NCBI GenBank assembly: GCA_020161695.1
Contig: JAIUOO010000009.1
Coordinates: 97,510 to 161,509 of the forward strand
DNA length: 64,000 bases
Direction: 5' to 3'
DNA from: Pseudomonadota bacterium
GTDB lineage: Bacteria; Pseudomonadota; Alphaproteobacteria; Rhizobiales; Phreatobacteraceae
Within the stretch, counting starts at the first letter, position 1, and each line of letters opens with the position of its first letter. The position numbers were made by a program, and so were the translations under genes. The notes under the pieces were generated by a model that did no database searches, was not told where the DNA came from, and saw only the letters and a list, made by a program, of their open reading frames with translations. Shown here in pieces: positions 53,388-60,882 of this stretch.

Positions 53388-53418
53388 AGGCTACATCCTG
53401 TAGCGACTACAGGAGCAA
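53388..53418 (-). promoter_or_regulatory. MerR-type promoter and operator for the HMA-CDF gene
   Basis: On the minus strand TTGCTC (53418-53413), a 19-base spacer and TAGCCT (53393-53388). The spacer holds the perfect palindrome CCTGTAG-CGA-CTACAGG (53397-53413). The same site carries the AGGAG ribosome site of the divergent merR gene. Confidence 0.9.
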
Positions 53419-53427
53419 GACCAAAAT

Positions 53428-53862
53428 ATGCAGATCGGCCAGCTCGCGCGTCACGCCGGCGTGAACATCGAAACCATCAGGTTCTACGAGCGGATTGGCG
53501 TGCTGCCGCCGCCACAGCGACAAGGCAACGGCCGGCGGCTATACACCTATACAGATGCTCAGCGATTGGGTTTCGTACGACATGCGCGCGAGCTGGGATT
53601 TGAACTCTCAGCGGTCCGCACACTTCTGGCCCTGCAGGAACAGCCGGGCGCTTCCTGTGAAGACGCCAGCCGCATCGCTCAGTCGCAGTTGGCCGAAGTT
53701 GAGAGCCGCATAGCCAGGCTCCTGCGCTTGCGCGAGGAGCTGTCGCGCATGGTCAGCGACTGCCAACGGGGGGAAGTGGCCGCCTGTCGCGTGATCGAAG
53801 CCCTCGCGTCGAGCTCCGCGCTACGCTCGCCAAGGACACTCGCCAAAAGGAAGGCCAGCTAG
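53428..53862 (+). CDS. MerR-family metal regulator, second copy
   Basis: A 144-residue MerR regulator: MQIGQLARHAGVNIETIRFY HTH, RRLYTYTDAQRL wing, long dimerisation helix, and cysteines C77, C112 and C120 in the CadR/PbrR/ZntR positions. It is clearly homologous to the regulator at 48.3 kb but diverged, in line with the different half-sites (CTGTAG against CTCTAG) of their operators. It is divergent from the HMA-CDF gene, which it should control. Confidence 0.9.
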   Translation: MQIGQLARHAGVNIETIRFYERIGVLPPPQRQGNGRRLYTYTDAQRLGFVRHARELGFELSAVRTLLALQEQPGASCEDASRIAQSQLAEVESRIARLLRLREELSRMVSDCQRGEVAACRVIEALASSSALRSPRTLAKRKAS

Positions 53863-53912
53863 TCCGATGCCGAAGCCGTTACGCGGCAGCGCTGGACCCA
53901 GTCCGCGGCCTC

Positions 53913-54560
53913 TTACGGCAACTCCTGGCCCACTGCCATGAAGGGCCGCAGGCGTTCGAGCAGGCTTGAACATGCGTCGTCTACCGCGCGTCCCATATAT
54001 CTGAGGCCCGCGCCCTGGTTGTGCGGATAAACATTCATTTCGACCAAGCCATCGCGTCGATCCCAGGCTCGACGGGTGCGCGTGGCCATTCGATGGATGA
54101 CCTTCGAGGTCTGAACAAGTTTGAATTCCCGGGAATTTCCCGATTGCGGATCTGCCTCGCCTGCCATCTCTACCGCCAGTCGCGCGGCCATTACCTTTCG
54201 CGGATCCAGGCCCGAGATATGGCGAAGCTCCCAGGCGGCGCGGGCCGGATCGCCCGGCCGGGGGCCGGCACCCGAAGCCTCGGTTGGGATATAAAGCGCC
54301 CTGACCTTCACAATAGTCTCGGCAACCAGGGGGTCGCTCTCGTTCGCTTTGATCCATTCAAGCGCTATGCGCCGCAACGGCCTGATCTCGGTAGCCGTGA
54401 AGGACCGCCGGTCCACACTCCCATGGCGCTGGAATGCATTCGCGTGCGAGCGGCAAAGCCGAACGCCCAAGCCCTCTCCCGCAATTGTCTGGCTTAGACG
54501 TTCGCACCCCCAAACAGAACATTTCTCAGCGGACGACTCCTCGGCGATCCGCCCGGACAT
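53913..54560 (-). CDS. Hypothetical protein with a small zinc-finger-like motif
   Basis: A 215-residue protein. Near the N-terminus CSVWGCERLSQ...LCRSHANAFQRHG has the CxxxxC...CxxH...RHG pattern found in small zinc fingers of phage proteins and HNH nucleases. The rest (RPLRRIALEWIKANES, DPRKVMAARLAVEMAGEA) is helical and basic. I cannot name a family. The start at 54560 has GGGGAGG about 10 bases upstream; the frame is open to 54671, where it would run into the palindromic promoter region. A DNA-binding role is possible. Confidence 0.6.
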   Translation of the reverse strand: MSGRIAEESSAEKCSVWGCERLSQTIAGEGLGVRLCRSHANAFQRHGSVDRRSFTATEIRPLRRIALEWIKANESDPLVAETIVKVRALYIPTEASGAGPRPGDPARAAWELRHISGLDPRKVMAARLAVEMAGEADPQSGNSREFKLVQTSKVIHRMATRTRRAWDRRDGLVEMNVYPHNQGAGLRYMGRAVDDACSSLLERLRPFMAVGQELP

Positions 54561-54656
54561 CGTGCGCCCGCCCTCCCCGGGTTCGCCATGCGTCGGCATG
54601 CACCACCTTTGTGCCTTTCCGACGAAGATTTGAGAGGCCGTCGAGCCCAGAAGAGC

Positions 54657-54698
54657 AAATGACATTTTCATCAGTCTTAATATATGATAATGTCATTT
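54657..54698. promoter_or_regulatory. AT-rich inverted repeat upstream of the hypothetical gene
   Basis: AAATGACATT (54657-54666) and AATGTCATTT (54689-54698) form a perfect 10-base inverted repeat around an AT-rich core with a possible -10 element. It stands out in a GC-rich area and is placed to control the minus-strand gene at 53913-54560. The remaining gap to the IS66 end at 54950 holds no gene. Confidence 0.5.
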
Positions 54699-54950
54699 AC
54701 ATTATATTCGGAGCCAGCCTAACTTTGATGCTGCCGGGCATTTGGGGCAGATTTCGTGCGCCCGGCTTGGGCGCCAAGCTCGAGGCCGGCTTCGGTACGA
54801 AGATATGGACGTCTGCTTCTCGGTGACGAGTTACCTTCCGCTTTGGGGGCGCAAAGCTGACTGCAGCCGGACCAGGCGAAAGTGCCTTGTACTCAATCTA
54901 CACTGAAGCAACATGAGCGGGTTTGGATCATGCAGAGCGATGTTGGTTAG

Positions 54951-54972
54951 GTATGCATCCGGCGAAGGCCGC
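54951..54972 (+). repeat. IS66 left inverted repeat
   Basis: Begins GTATGCATCCGGCGAAGG; pairs with the right end at 57713-57734 with three mismatches. Confidence 0.85.
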
Positions 54973-54995
54973 CTTGCGCTGAGTGACGCAAATCG

Positions 54996-55439
54996 TTGAG
55001 CACTGTGAGTATGGACAGCCATACTGACAGTGTCTTGAGCCGCCTCGACATGGTGGAGACTGGGCGCCGTCGCCGCTGGAGCGAGGGCGAGAAGGAGCGG
55101 ATCGTGCTGGAGAGCATGGCCGGTCCGCGCCAGATCTCCGCGACGGCGCGGCGGCATGGGATCGCGCGCTCGCAATTGCTGGCTTGGCGGCGGGCGCTGT
55201 TCGTCGAGCCCAGTGCTGCACCTGCAGGCTTTGTCCCGATGATTGTGACGTCCGAGACTGACCGGCGTGAGGACGCCCGGATGATGGGCGCGGGAGCGCC
55301 GTCGGCCTTGGCGGTCGCCGCGCCGACGCCGGGGCGGATCGAGATCGTGCTGCGCGGCGGTCGGCGCATCATAGTCGAGGGCGCGGTGGATGCCGATACG
55401 GTGTTGACCCTCGCACGCGGCCTTGAGGCGCTCAGGTGA
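54996..55439 (+). CDS. tnpA: IS66 TnpA
   Basis: A 147-residue IS66 accessory protein with a helix-turn-helix ([20 protein letters not shown], then [18 protein letters not shown]) that is expected to bind the element ends. The start is either TTG 54996 or ATG 55011 ([14 protein letters not shown]), the latter fitting the family better. Its stop overlaps the GTG of tnpB (GTGA). Needed with TnpB and TnpC for transposition. Confidence 0.88.
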   Translation: MSTVSMDSHTDSVLSRLDMVETGRRRRWSEGEKERIVLESMAGPRQISATARRHGIARSQLLAWRRALFVEPSAAPAGFVPMIVTSETDRREDARMMGAGAPSALAVAAPTPGRIEIVLRGGRRIIVEGAVDADTVLTLARGLEALR

Positions 55440-55783
55440 TCCCGGTTCCGGTCGGCGTGAAGGTGTGGCTGGCGACCGGCCACACGGACATGCGGAAGGG
55501 GTTCGCCTCCCTGGCGCTGGTGGCACAGGAGGTCTTGAAGCGTGATCCGCTGGGCGGCCACATCTTCTGCTTCCGCGGGCGTCGCGGCGATCTGTTGAAG
55601 GTGATCTGGCACGACGGGCAGGCGGCGAGCCTTTACGTGCGTCGCTTGGAGAAGGGTCGCTTCCTGTGGCCGTCGCCGGCCGACGGCGTCCTCGCGATCA
55701 CGCCCGCTCAGATGGGCTACCTGCTCTCCGGCATCGACTGGCGCAATCCGGTGGAGACCTGGCGTCCGACGGCGATCGGATAG
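55436..55783 (+). CDS. tnpB: IS66 TnpB (Orf2-like)
   Basis: A 115-residue protein, full length for IS66 Tnp[41 protein letters not shown] and the [12 protein letters not shown] stretch are family hallmarks. The start is GTG 55436, overlapping the tnpA stop. Biochemical role is not established. Confidence 0.93.
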   Translation: MIPVPVGVKVWLATGHTDMRKGFASLALVAQEVLKRDPLGGHIFCFRGRRGDLLKVIWHDGQAASLYVRRLEKGRFLWPSPADGVLAITPAQMGYLLSGIDWRNPVETWRPTAIG

Positions 55784-55828
55784 AGCTTCGAGTCTTGTGT
55801 TTGCAGGCGGATGTGATTCCCTCTCCTT

Positions 55829-57478
55829 GTGAACGCGCCCGCTGAATCGCCCGTCCCGCCGACGCTGCCGACTGATCTGGCAGCGGCGCATGCGATGATC
55901 CTGGCGGAGCGCCAGGCGCGTATCGAGGCGCAAGCCGAAGCCCTCACCGCGAAGGCCGCGGCGTCATCGACCGAGGCGACGATCGTGCATCTCAAGCTGA
56001 TGATCGAGAAGCTCAAGCGCGAGCTCTACGGTCAGCGCTCGGAGCGCACGATGCGCCTCATCGACCAGATGGAGCTTCAGCTCGAGGAGCTCGAATCGAA
56101 GGCGACCGAGGACGAACTTGCGGCGGAGGCGATGTCGCGCCAGGCATCGCTGCCCGTACGGGCGCGCGGTCGTCCTGTCCGCAAGCCCTTCCCGGAGCAT
56201 CTGCCGCGCGAGCGGGTCGTGATCGCAGCACCGACATCGTGCCCGTGCTGCGGCTCGATGAAGCTGTCGAAGCTCGGCGAGGACGTGACGGAGACCCTGG
56301 AGGTCGTGCCGCGGTCCTGGAAGGTGATCCAGACCGTGCGGGAGAAGTTCACGTGCCGCGCTTGCGAGATGATCACACAGCCGCCGGCGCCCTATCATGT
56401 GACGCCGCGCGGCTTCGTGGGGCCGAACCTGCTGGCCATGGTACTGTTTGAGAAGTTCGGTCAGCACCAACCGCTGAACCGGCAGAGCGAGAGATACCTT
56501 CGAGAGGGCATCGACCTCTCCGTCTCGACGCTCGCCGACCAGGTCGGCGCGGCGACTGTGGCGCTGGCGCCGTTACATGACCTGATCGCCCGGCACGCCA
56601 TGGCGGCGCAGAGGCTGCACGCCGACGACACGACGGTGCCGATCCTCGCCAGGGGCAAGACCGACACGGGCCGGATCTGGACCTATGTGCGCGACGACAG
56701 GCCCTTCGGCGGCGCCGATCCGCCGGCGGCGCTCTACTTCGCCTCACGCGACCGGCGGCAAGAGCATCCGGACGTGCACCTCGCGACTTGGAGCGGCATC
56801 CTGCAGGCCGACGCCTATGGCGGATACAACGGGCTGTACGATCCCGCGCGTCCGGGCGGGCCGGTCACGTCGGCGCTCTGTTGGTCGCATGCCCGCCGGG
56901 GCTTCTTCGAGCTCGCCGACATCGCCGCGAGCGCACGGCGCGGGCCTGGCGCCGCGCCCGTGTCGCCGATCGCCTTGGAGGCGGTGAAGCGCATTGACGC
57001 GCTCTTCGCCATCGAGCGCGAGATCAATGGCCTGGACGCCGACGAGCGCCGCCAGGTCCGGCAGGAGCGCAGCCGCCCGATCGTCGACGACCTGCGCGCC
57101 TGGCTTGGCGAGCAGCGCGTCAAGCTCTCGCGCTCGGCGACCGTCGCCAAGCCGATCGACTACATGCTCAGGCGCTGGGACGGCTTTGCCTCGTTCCTCG
57201 ACGACGGACGGGCCTGCCTGTCGAACAATGCCGCCGAGCGGGCGCTCAGAGGTTTTGCCCTCGGTCGAAAAGCCTGGCTCTTCGCGGGCTCCGATCGCGG
57301 CGCCGAGCGTGCCGCCGCCATGGCGACGCTGATCCAGACAGCGAAGATGAACGACGTCGATCCACAGGCCTGGCTCGCCGACGTGCTTGCCCGCATCGCC
57401 GGAATGACCCAAGGCCGGCTCGACGAGCTTTTGCCGTGGAACTGGCGCGCGCCGTCGATCACAGCAGTCGCGGCCTGA
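55829..57478 (+). CDS. tnpC: IS66 TnpC transposase
   Basis: A 549-residue DDE transposase. An N-terminal coiled coil and zinc-binding region (CPCCG, CRAC) precede the catalytic core, with the first aspartate in HADDTTVPIL, the second in LQADAYGGYNGLY and the glutamate in LSNNAAERALRGFALG. The start is GTG 55829. It is intact, without frameshifts. Confidence 0.93.
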   Translation: MNAPAESPVPPTLPTDLAAAHAMILAERQARIEAQAEALTAKAAASSTEATIVHLKLMIEKLKRELYGQRSERTMRLIDQMELQLEELESKATEDELAAEAMSRQASLPVRARGRPVRKPFPEHLPRERVVIAAPTSCPCCGSMKLSKLGEDVTETLEVVPRSWKVIQTVREKFTCRACEMITQPPAPYHVTPRGFVGPNLLAMVLFEKFGQHQPLNRQSERYLREGIDLSVSTLADQVGAATVALAPLHDLIARHAMAAQRLHADDTTVPILARGKTDTGRIWTYVRDDRPFGGADPPAALYFASRDRRQEHPDVHLATWSGILQADAYGGYNGLYDPARPGGPVTSALCWSHARRGFFELADIAASARRGPGAAPVSPIALEAVKRIDALFAIEREINGLDADERRQVRQERSRPIVDDLRAWLGEQRVKLSRSATVAKPIDYMLRRWDGFASFLDDGRACLSNNAAERALRGFALGRKAWLFAGSDRGAERAAAMATLIQTAKMNDVDPQAWLADVLARIAGMTQGRLDELLPWNWRAPSITAVAA

Positions 57479-57480
57479 CG

Positions 57481-57705
57481 ATGCACGTCAACAAGGTCCA
57501 CTCCGTCCGGACCTTGGCGCTCGTCGCTCGCGATCTCGACAAGGACGAAGACTGGCTCGCCGATCTCGCGCTCGACATGGAGCCGGAGGACGGGCTGATC
57601 TGGGTCTACGATCCGCAGCACGAGGACGGGACCATGGCCTTCACCGAATACGGCGTCGAAAGCCTGCTCAACCTCATCGAAATCCATCGCAGCAGGCCAA
57701 AATAG
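57481..57705 (+). CDS. Small protein inside the IS66 element
   Basis: A 74-residue acidic protein (MHVNKVHSVRTLALVARDL, LALDMEPEDGLIWVYDP) starting 2 bases after the tnpC stop and ending 8 bases before the right terminal repeat. Because it is inside the repeats it moves with the element. Similar short frames follow tnpC in some IS66 members; the function is unknown. Confidence 0.7.
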   Translation: MHVNKVHSVRTLALVARDLDKDEDWLADLALDMEPEDGLIWVYDPQHEDGTMAFTEYGVESLLNLIEIHRSRPK

Positions 57706-57712
57706 GCCTGCC

Positions 57713-57734
57713 GCGGCCTACGCCGGATGATTAC
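57713..57734 (-). repeat. IS66 right inverted repeat
   Basis: On the minus strand begins GTAATCATCCGGCGTAGG, matching the left end in 19 of 22 positions. Confidence 0.85.
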
Positions 57735-57944
57735 CCCAATTCGCAACCTGCTTGCCGATCTCCTTGCCGGCGGTCGCGGCGAAGCCGAAATGCTGCCGCC
57801 GACCGTGATGGGGCTCCCCGCTAGCGCCGCGACGAAACCGACGCGCGTCAGAAGCGTCACGCGCTGGCCGGCGATGGCGAGGCTCGCCGCCATGCCGGGG
57901 CCAACGGAGCCCGCGCCGATGACGGTCGCGGTGATCGTCGTCAT
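57735..57944 (-). pseudogene. N-terminal fragment of a Rossmann-fold dehydrogenase
   Basis: A start codon at 57944 opens MTTITATVIGAGSVGPGMA, with the GxGxxG nucleotide-binding loop of ketopantoate-reductase or hydroxyacid-dehydrogenase types. Similarity fades after about 35 residues, and the frame runs into the IS66 end. It is a truncated remnant. Its continuation is not found on the other side of the IS. Confidence 0.6.
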
Positions 57945-57947
57945 GCC

Positions 57948-58090
57948 TCACCTCGCCGGTGCCGGCGCGCCGAGCCATGAGCCCATCTCGGCCGCTTGCG
58001 CGCGCAGCGTCAGCACGTCGAAGCCGCAGACCGCCCGATAGCCACGTGCGAATAGCGCCTCGGCCTGGGCGCGCGAGAAGGGGCTGTGAC
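57948..58090 (-). pseudogene. C-terminal fragment of an unknown gene
   Basis: A frame with strong coding character (SPFSRAQAEALFARGYRAV, then CGFDVLTLRAQAAEMGSW) ends in a TGA 3 bases before the dehydrogenase fragment's ATG, as in an operon. Its upstream part is cut at about 58090, where the integrase fragment begins. The ending recalls the C-terminus of shikimate-dehydrogenase-like proteins, but the fragment is too short to assign. Confidence 0.4.
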
Positions 58091-58672
58091 CCACATCCGC
58101 GACGCGATCTCACGTTCTTCGGCGCCCATCACGTTGAGGTAGATGGCTGTCGTCGCAATGGATGCATGGCCAAGCCAGCGCTGGGTCAGGGTCAATGGCA
58201 CGCCGCTACGCACGGCATTCAGGCCGAAGGCATGACGCAGGCCTTTGGGCGATGCGAACAGTCCCGGCCCGATCCCGGCTTCCCGCATGATGCGCTTGAC
58301 GATCTGCCAGGCACGGCCGCGCGTGATCGGCTACAGCCGCTTGTACGGCTTGCCCGGTTCCAGGGCGGCCCCCGCTTCGATGATGGCGAACAGCGGAAAA
58401 GGGACCGGCACGTCGCGGAACATCACCTTGCGGCGCTTCTTCAGGCTGCGGATGGTGATGAAGCCCTCCGAACCGTTCAGCGCGCCTGCGGTCAGCGCCA
58501 GCACTTCGGACACCCGCGCGCCGGTGTAGATCAGGGTCAGGCACAGTGCGCGGTCACGGGGCGGGGCAGCGTTCGCAGCGGCGATGAACTCGAAGCGTTC
58601 GGCGGCCGTCAGATATTTGCGCTGCCCGCTGCCGCTATAGAGGCTTCCGACGTGAAACGCTCGTGTCTGCAT
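58091..58672 (-). pseudogene. Tyrosine recombinase (phage integrase), broken by one amber codon
   Basis: Two consecutive parts of one integrase lie in the same frame: an N-terminal part with the catalytic arginine in TLIYTGARVSEVLAL, and a C-terminal part with GLRHAFGLNAV, RWLGHASIATT and the tyrosine in TAIYLNVM. They are separated only by a TAG at 58333-58331, at a place where relatives have tryptophan (TGG), as in KRLWPITRGRAW. After the codon for W at 58093-58091 the sequence changes to that of the neighbouring fragment. A single base change thus silenced the gene unless the amber codon is suppressed. Confidence 0.8.
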
Positions 58673-58964
58673 GCGCTGCCTTTCGCGCAGGACACGGGCG
58701 GCGTGTGGCAGCGCTGGACGGAATACGTGATTGGGTCACCCCTCGCCTAAGCGCTTGGAAACCCTGCATCCCGTTGGCGCTTTCTGCATTGAGAATAGCA
58801 ATCGGCGAATCCGCGATCAACAACGAACCGCACTCTTCCTGCCGATTCGACACTTTCACGTATTCGGTGAAATCGCCTGTACGCTCACAGCAAGCATAAG
58901 CGCACAAGAATGCGCAACCAATTCACATAACATCGACGATCTTCTGGACATCCGGAGTAGGAAC

Positions 58965-59318
58965 GTGAAGAAGTTGCTTATCGCGGTCGCCATTCTCGTG
59001 GTTGCGCCGCTGATCGCGTATGGCGCTGGTTACCGGCTCTTGTATCTGCCGAAATCCGCGTCCAATCCGACCTATCAAGTTTGGCTGATGAAGCCCCAGA
59101 CTGACATGCCGGCGATTTTCGGCCCCGAAGACGTGTGTGGGGTCGTGCGGAACAACGTGCGGATGGCTGACGCTGAGTGTAGCAGGATGGTGGAAAACAT
59201 TGCCCGGAGCGGAGCATTGTTCCGCGTGGCCCTGCCCACCTTCCTCGTCGCCGCATGGGAGAAGGACCGCGACATCGAAGGCAGCGACATTCTGCGTAGG
59301 CTAAACCGCCAGCAGTAG
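58965..59318 (+). CDS. Small membrane-anchored hypothetical protein
   Basis: A 117-residue protein with a single N-terminal membrane segment (KKLLIAVAILVVAPLIAYGA) and a periplasmic-type remainder with two cysteines (EDVCGVV, DAECSRM) that could form a disulfide. The start is GTG 58965 with GGAG about 9 bases upstream; the frame is open to 58731 but that part has no ribosome site. I do not recognise the family. It is convergent with the CBASS genes. The gap 58673-58964 holds nothing else recognisable. Confidence 0.6.
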   Translation: MKKLLIAVAILVVAPLIAYGAGYRLLYLPKSASNPTYQVWLMKPQTDMPAIFGPEDVCGVVRNNVRMADAECSRMVENIARSGALFRVALPTFLVAAWEKDRDIEGSDILRRLNRQQ

Positions 59319-59341
59319 CTCGCCCTCGCGTCGCAACGGAG

Positions 59342-60415
59342 CTAAGCCGCTGGCGTCGATTCTGCCGGGACAGGGACGAAGGGCTGGGCTGGCTCCGCAA
59401 AGAACATCGCGCCAATCCGGTCAACGTGAGCGTCCAACGCCTCCAGTGCATCCTGCGGGAGCAGGTCAACAGATCGCCGCCAGTCATCCAGTTCAATGGG
59501 CGGTTGATGTGACTTGGGGAGCAGACGAATGACCGATGGTGGACCCAATAGCAATCTCGCCTGATTGGTTGCTGCCATCGATTGGAGGCGCATCGCGGCA
59601 AAGATGGAATCGCCCCAGAACAGCTTACCGCCCCATCCAAGCTGCCAGTTGGATAGAAGGTAAGGGTCTTCGCCGCATCCAAGGCTCAAGACGTCAATCT
59701 GCTCGGGGCGGACCTTCCAGCAAATCAATGCTTCGATCACGGCCAGCATGACCGGGTTGTTTGCCCACACGCCACCGTCCACCAACTGATGCCCACCGTG
59801 CTTCAGCGGCTGGAAATACGTGGGTGCGGCGGATGTCGCGAGCGCCGCGGTGAGCATTTTTTCGTAGCGGTCGCACTTGTAGTCGCGATGGTGCGGGGTC
59901 TTGTAGACAAAAACCTCGCTGTTTTTGCCGTCGAACGCCGGGATACACAGGCGTGATTGGGAATCGCCCAGCAGTCGATCCTGGAGCTTTTCGGTCAATA
60001 TCGCTTGCAGCGCGTCCCGATCATAAAGGTGATGAAACCAGTGCGATCCCTTGCGGAACACCGATCTCAAGCGGCCAAGGACGGAGCGCTTGGGTTCGGG
60101 GAATATCTCGACGCCTCGGGTGACATAGAGGTCGCGGAGTTCTGCCGCAGGAATGCGCGCACCGATGCCGAGAGCCAGGATGCCGCCTGTGGAGGTGCCG
60201 GCCACGAGGTCGAAGTAGTCCCCGACATGCCGCCCGTTTCCAAAGCGACGCTCCAGCTCGGCAAGGATGGTGGCGGGGAAAATGCCCCGAATGCCTCCGC
60301 CATCCACCGATAAGATCCGAAAGCACCGATCCGCTGGCCAATCCTGTGGAATGCGGCGTTGAGGGATCGCACCCTCCGAGCGCGGGCCGCCTGGTCTAAG
60401 TTGTCCTGATCCCAT
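59342..60415 (-). CDS. capV: CBASS effector phospholipase, CapV-like patatin
   Basis: A 357-residue patatin-like phospholipase. The oxyanion loop is GGGIRG (39-44), the nucleophile elbow GTSTG (S75) and the catalytic aspartate lies in LVDGGVWANNP (D213). In CBASS, CapV is switched on by the cyclic dinucleotide made by the neighbouring CD-NTase and destroys the inner membrane of infected cells. ATG 60415 is chosen for its GGAGG site; ATG 60481 lies inside the E2-like gene. It is the last gene of the three-gene operon. Confidence 0.88.
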   Translation of the reverse strand: MGSGQLRPGGPRSEGAIPQRRIPQDWPADRCFRILSVDGGGIRGIFPATILAELERRFGNGRHVGDYFDLVAGTSTGGILALGIGARIPAAELRDLYVTRGVEIFPEPKRSVLGRLRSVFRKGSHWFHHLYDRDALQAILTEKLQDRLLGDSQSRLCIPAFDGKNSEVFVYKTPHHRDYKCDRYEKMLTAALATSAAPTYFQPLKHGGHQLVDGGVWANNPVMLAVIEALICWKVRPEQIDVLSLGCGEDPYLLSNWQLGWGGKLFWGDSIFAAMRLQSMAATNQARLLLGPPSVIRLLPKSHQPPIELDDWRRSVDLLPQDALEALDAHVDRIGAMFFAEPAQPFVPVPAESTPAA

Positions 60416-60879
60416 GCATCCTCCGTTGTTGGTATTTCCGGGTGACGTCCGCCGCCGCGCCATATGCCCGTATCGACCCAATCCTCATGGAAGATCAGCC
60501 AGCGAATAATCATGGGGATGAGCACATCGGCAATGGACTTTTCGGCCGTCCATTCATCCTGCGCGGGGTCGTGAAGGCATAGGCGCGGATACGCACGCGG
60601 ATATCCGAGCGAATAAACGTGCTGAGGCGGTTCGCCGGTCCCTCTCGGGTCTGGACCAATCGGGGGATCGAGAACTGTGACTGTTTCGACCGGATTCGTA
60701 AGGACGAAGCCGTTCATATGCCTGCGCCGAATGAGGCGAATACGCACGCGATACGTCTGGCAAATGGGCGTCAGCGGTCCTTCCCAGTATGCGTACCAGC
60801 CTGCATTCAGGACCAGTTTGAACGCCGGGAAGGACCGCCGCATTAGGGCGTCCTGTTCGAGCACGGACAGGATCGCCAT
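60067..60879 (-). CDS. E2-like (ubiquitin-conjugating-fold) protein of type II-short CBASS
   Basis: The first about 150 residues match the E2-like protein of short type II CBASS: PRLCLHDPAQDEWTAEKS with the candidate catalytic cysteine, then IIRWLIFHEDWVDTGIWRGG and GGGRHPE. It is thought to prime or attach the CD-NTase as Cap2 does, without E1 or JAB partners. The frame does not stop where expected but runs about 350 bases into capV in another frame (to 60067). A TAG one frame over at 60398-60396 suggests that a one-base indel removed the natural stop; functional part is about 60440-60879. Starts 3 bases after the CD-NTase stop. Confidence 0.72.
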   Translation of the reverse strand: MAILSVLEQDALMRRSFPAFKLVLNAGWYAYWEGPLTPICQTYRVRIRLIRRRHMNGFVLTNPVETVTVLDPPIGPDPRGTGEPPQHVYSLGYPRAYPRLCLHDPAQDEWTAEKSIADVLIPMIIRWLIFHEDWVDTGIWRGGGRHPEIPTTEDAWDQDNLDQAARARRVRSLNAAFHRIGQRIGAFGSYRWMAEAFGAFSPPPSLPSWSVALETGGMSGTTSTSWPAPPQAASWLSASVRAFLRQNSATSMSPEASRYSPNPSAPSLAA

Positions 60880-60882
60880 CCG

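Larger units (their letters stand above)
54951..57734 (+). mobile_element. IS66-family insertion sequence, complete
   Basis: The element carries tnpA, tnpB, tnpC and a small accessory gene in the IS66 order. Its ends are 22-base imperfect inverted repeats (54951-54972 and 57713-57734; 19 of 22 match), starting with GTA as in IS66 elements. The flanking 8 bases (TTGGTTAG left, CCCAATTC right) do not match, so the usual 8-bp target duplication is missing. All three transposase frames are open, so the element may still be active. Confidence 0.9.
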
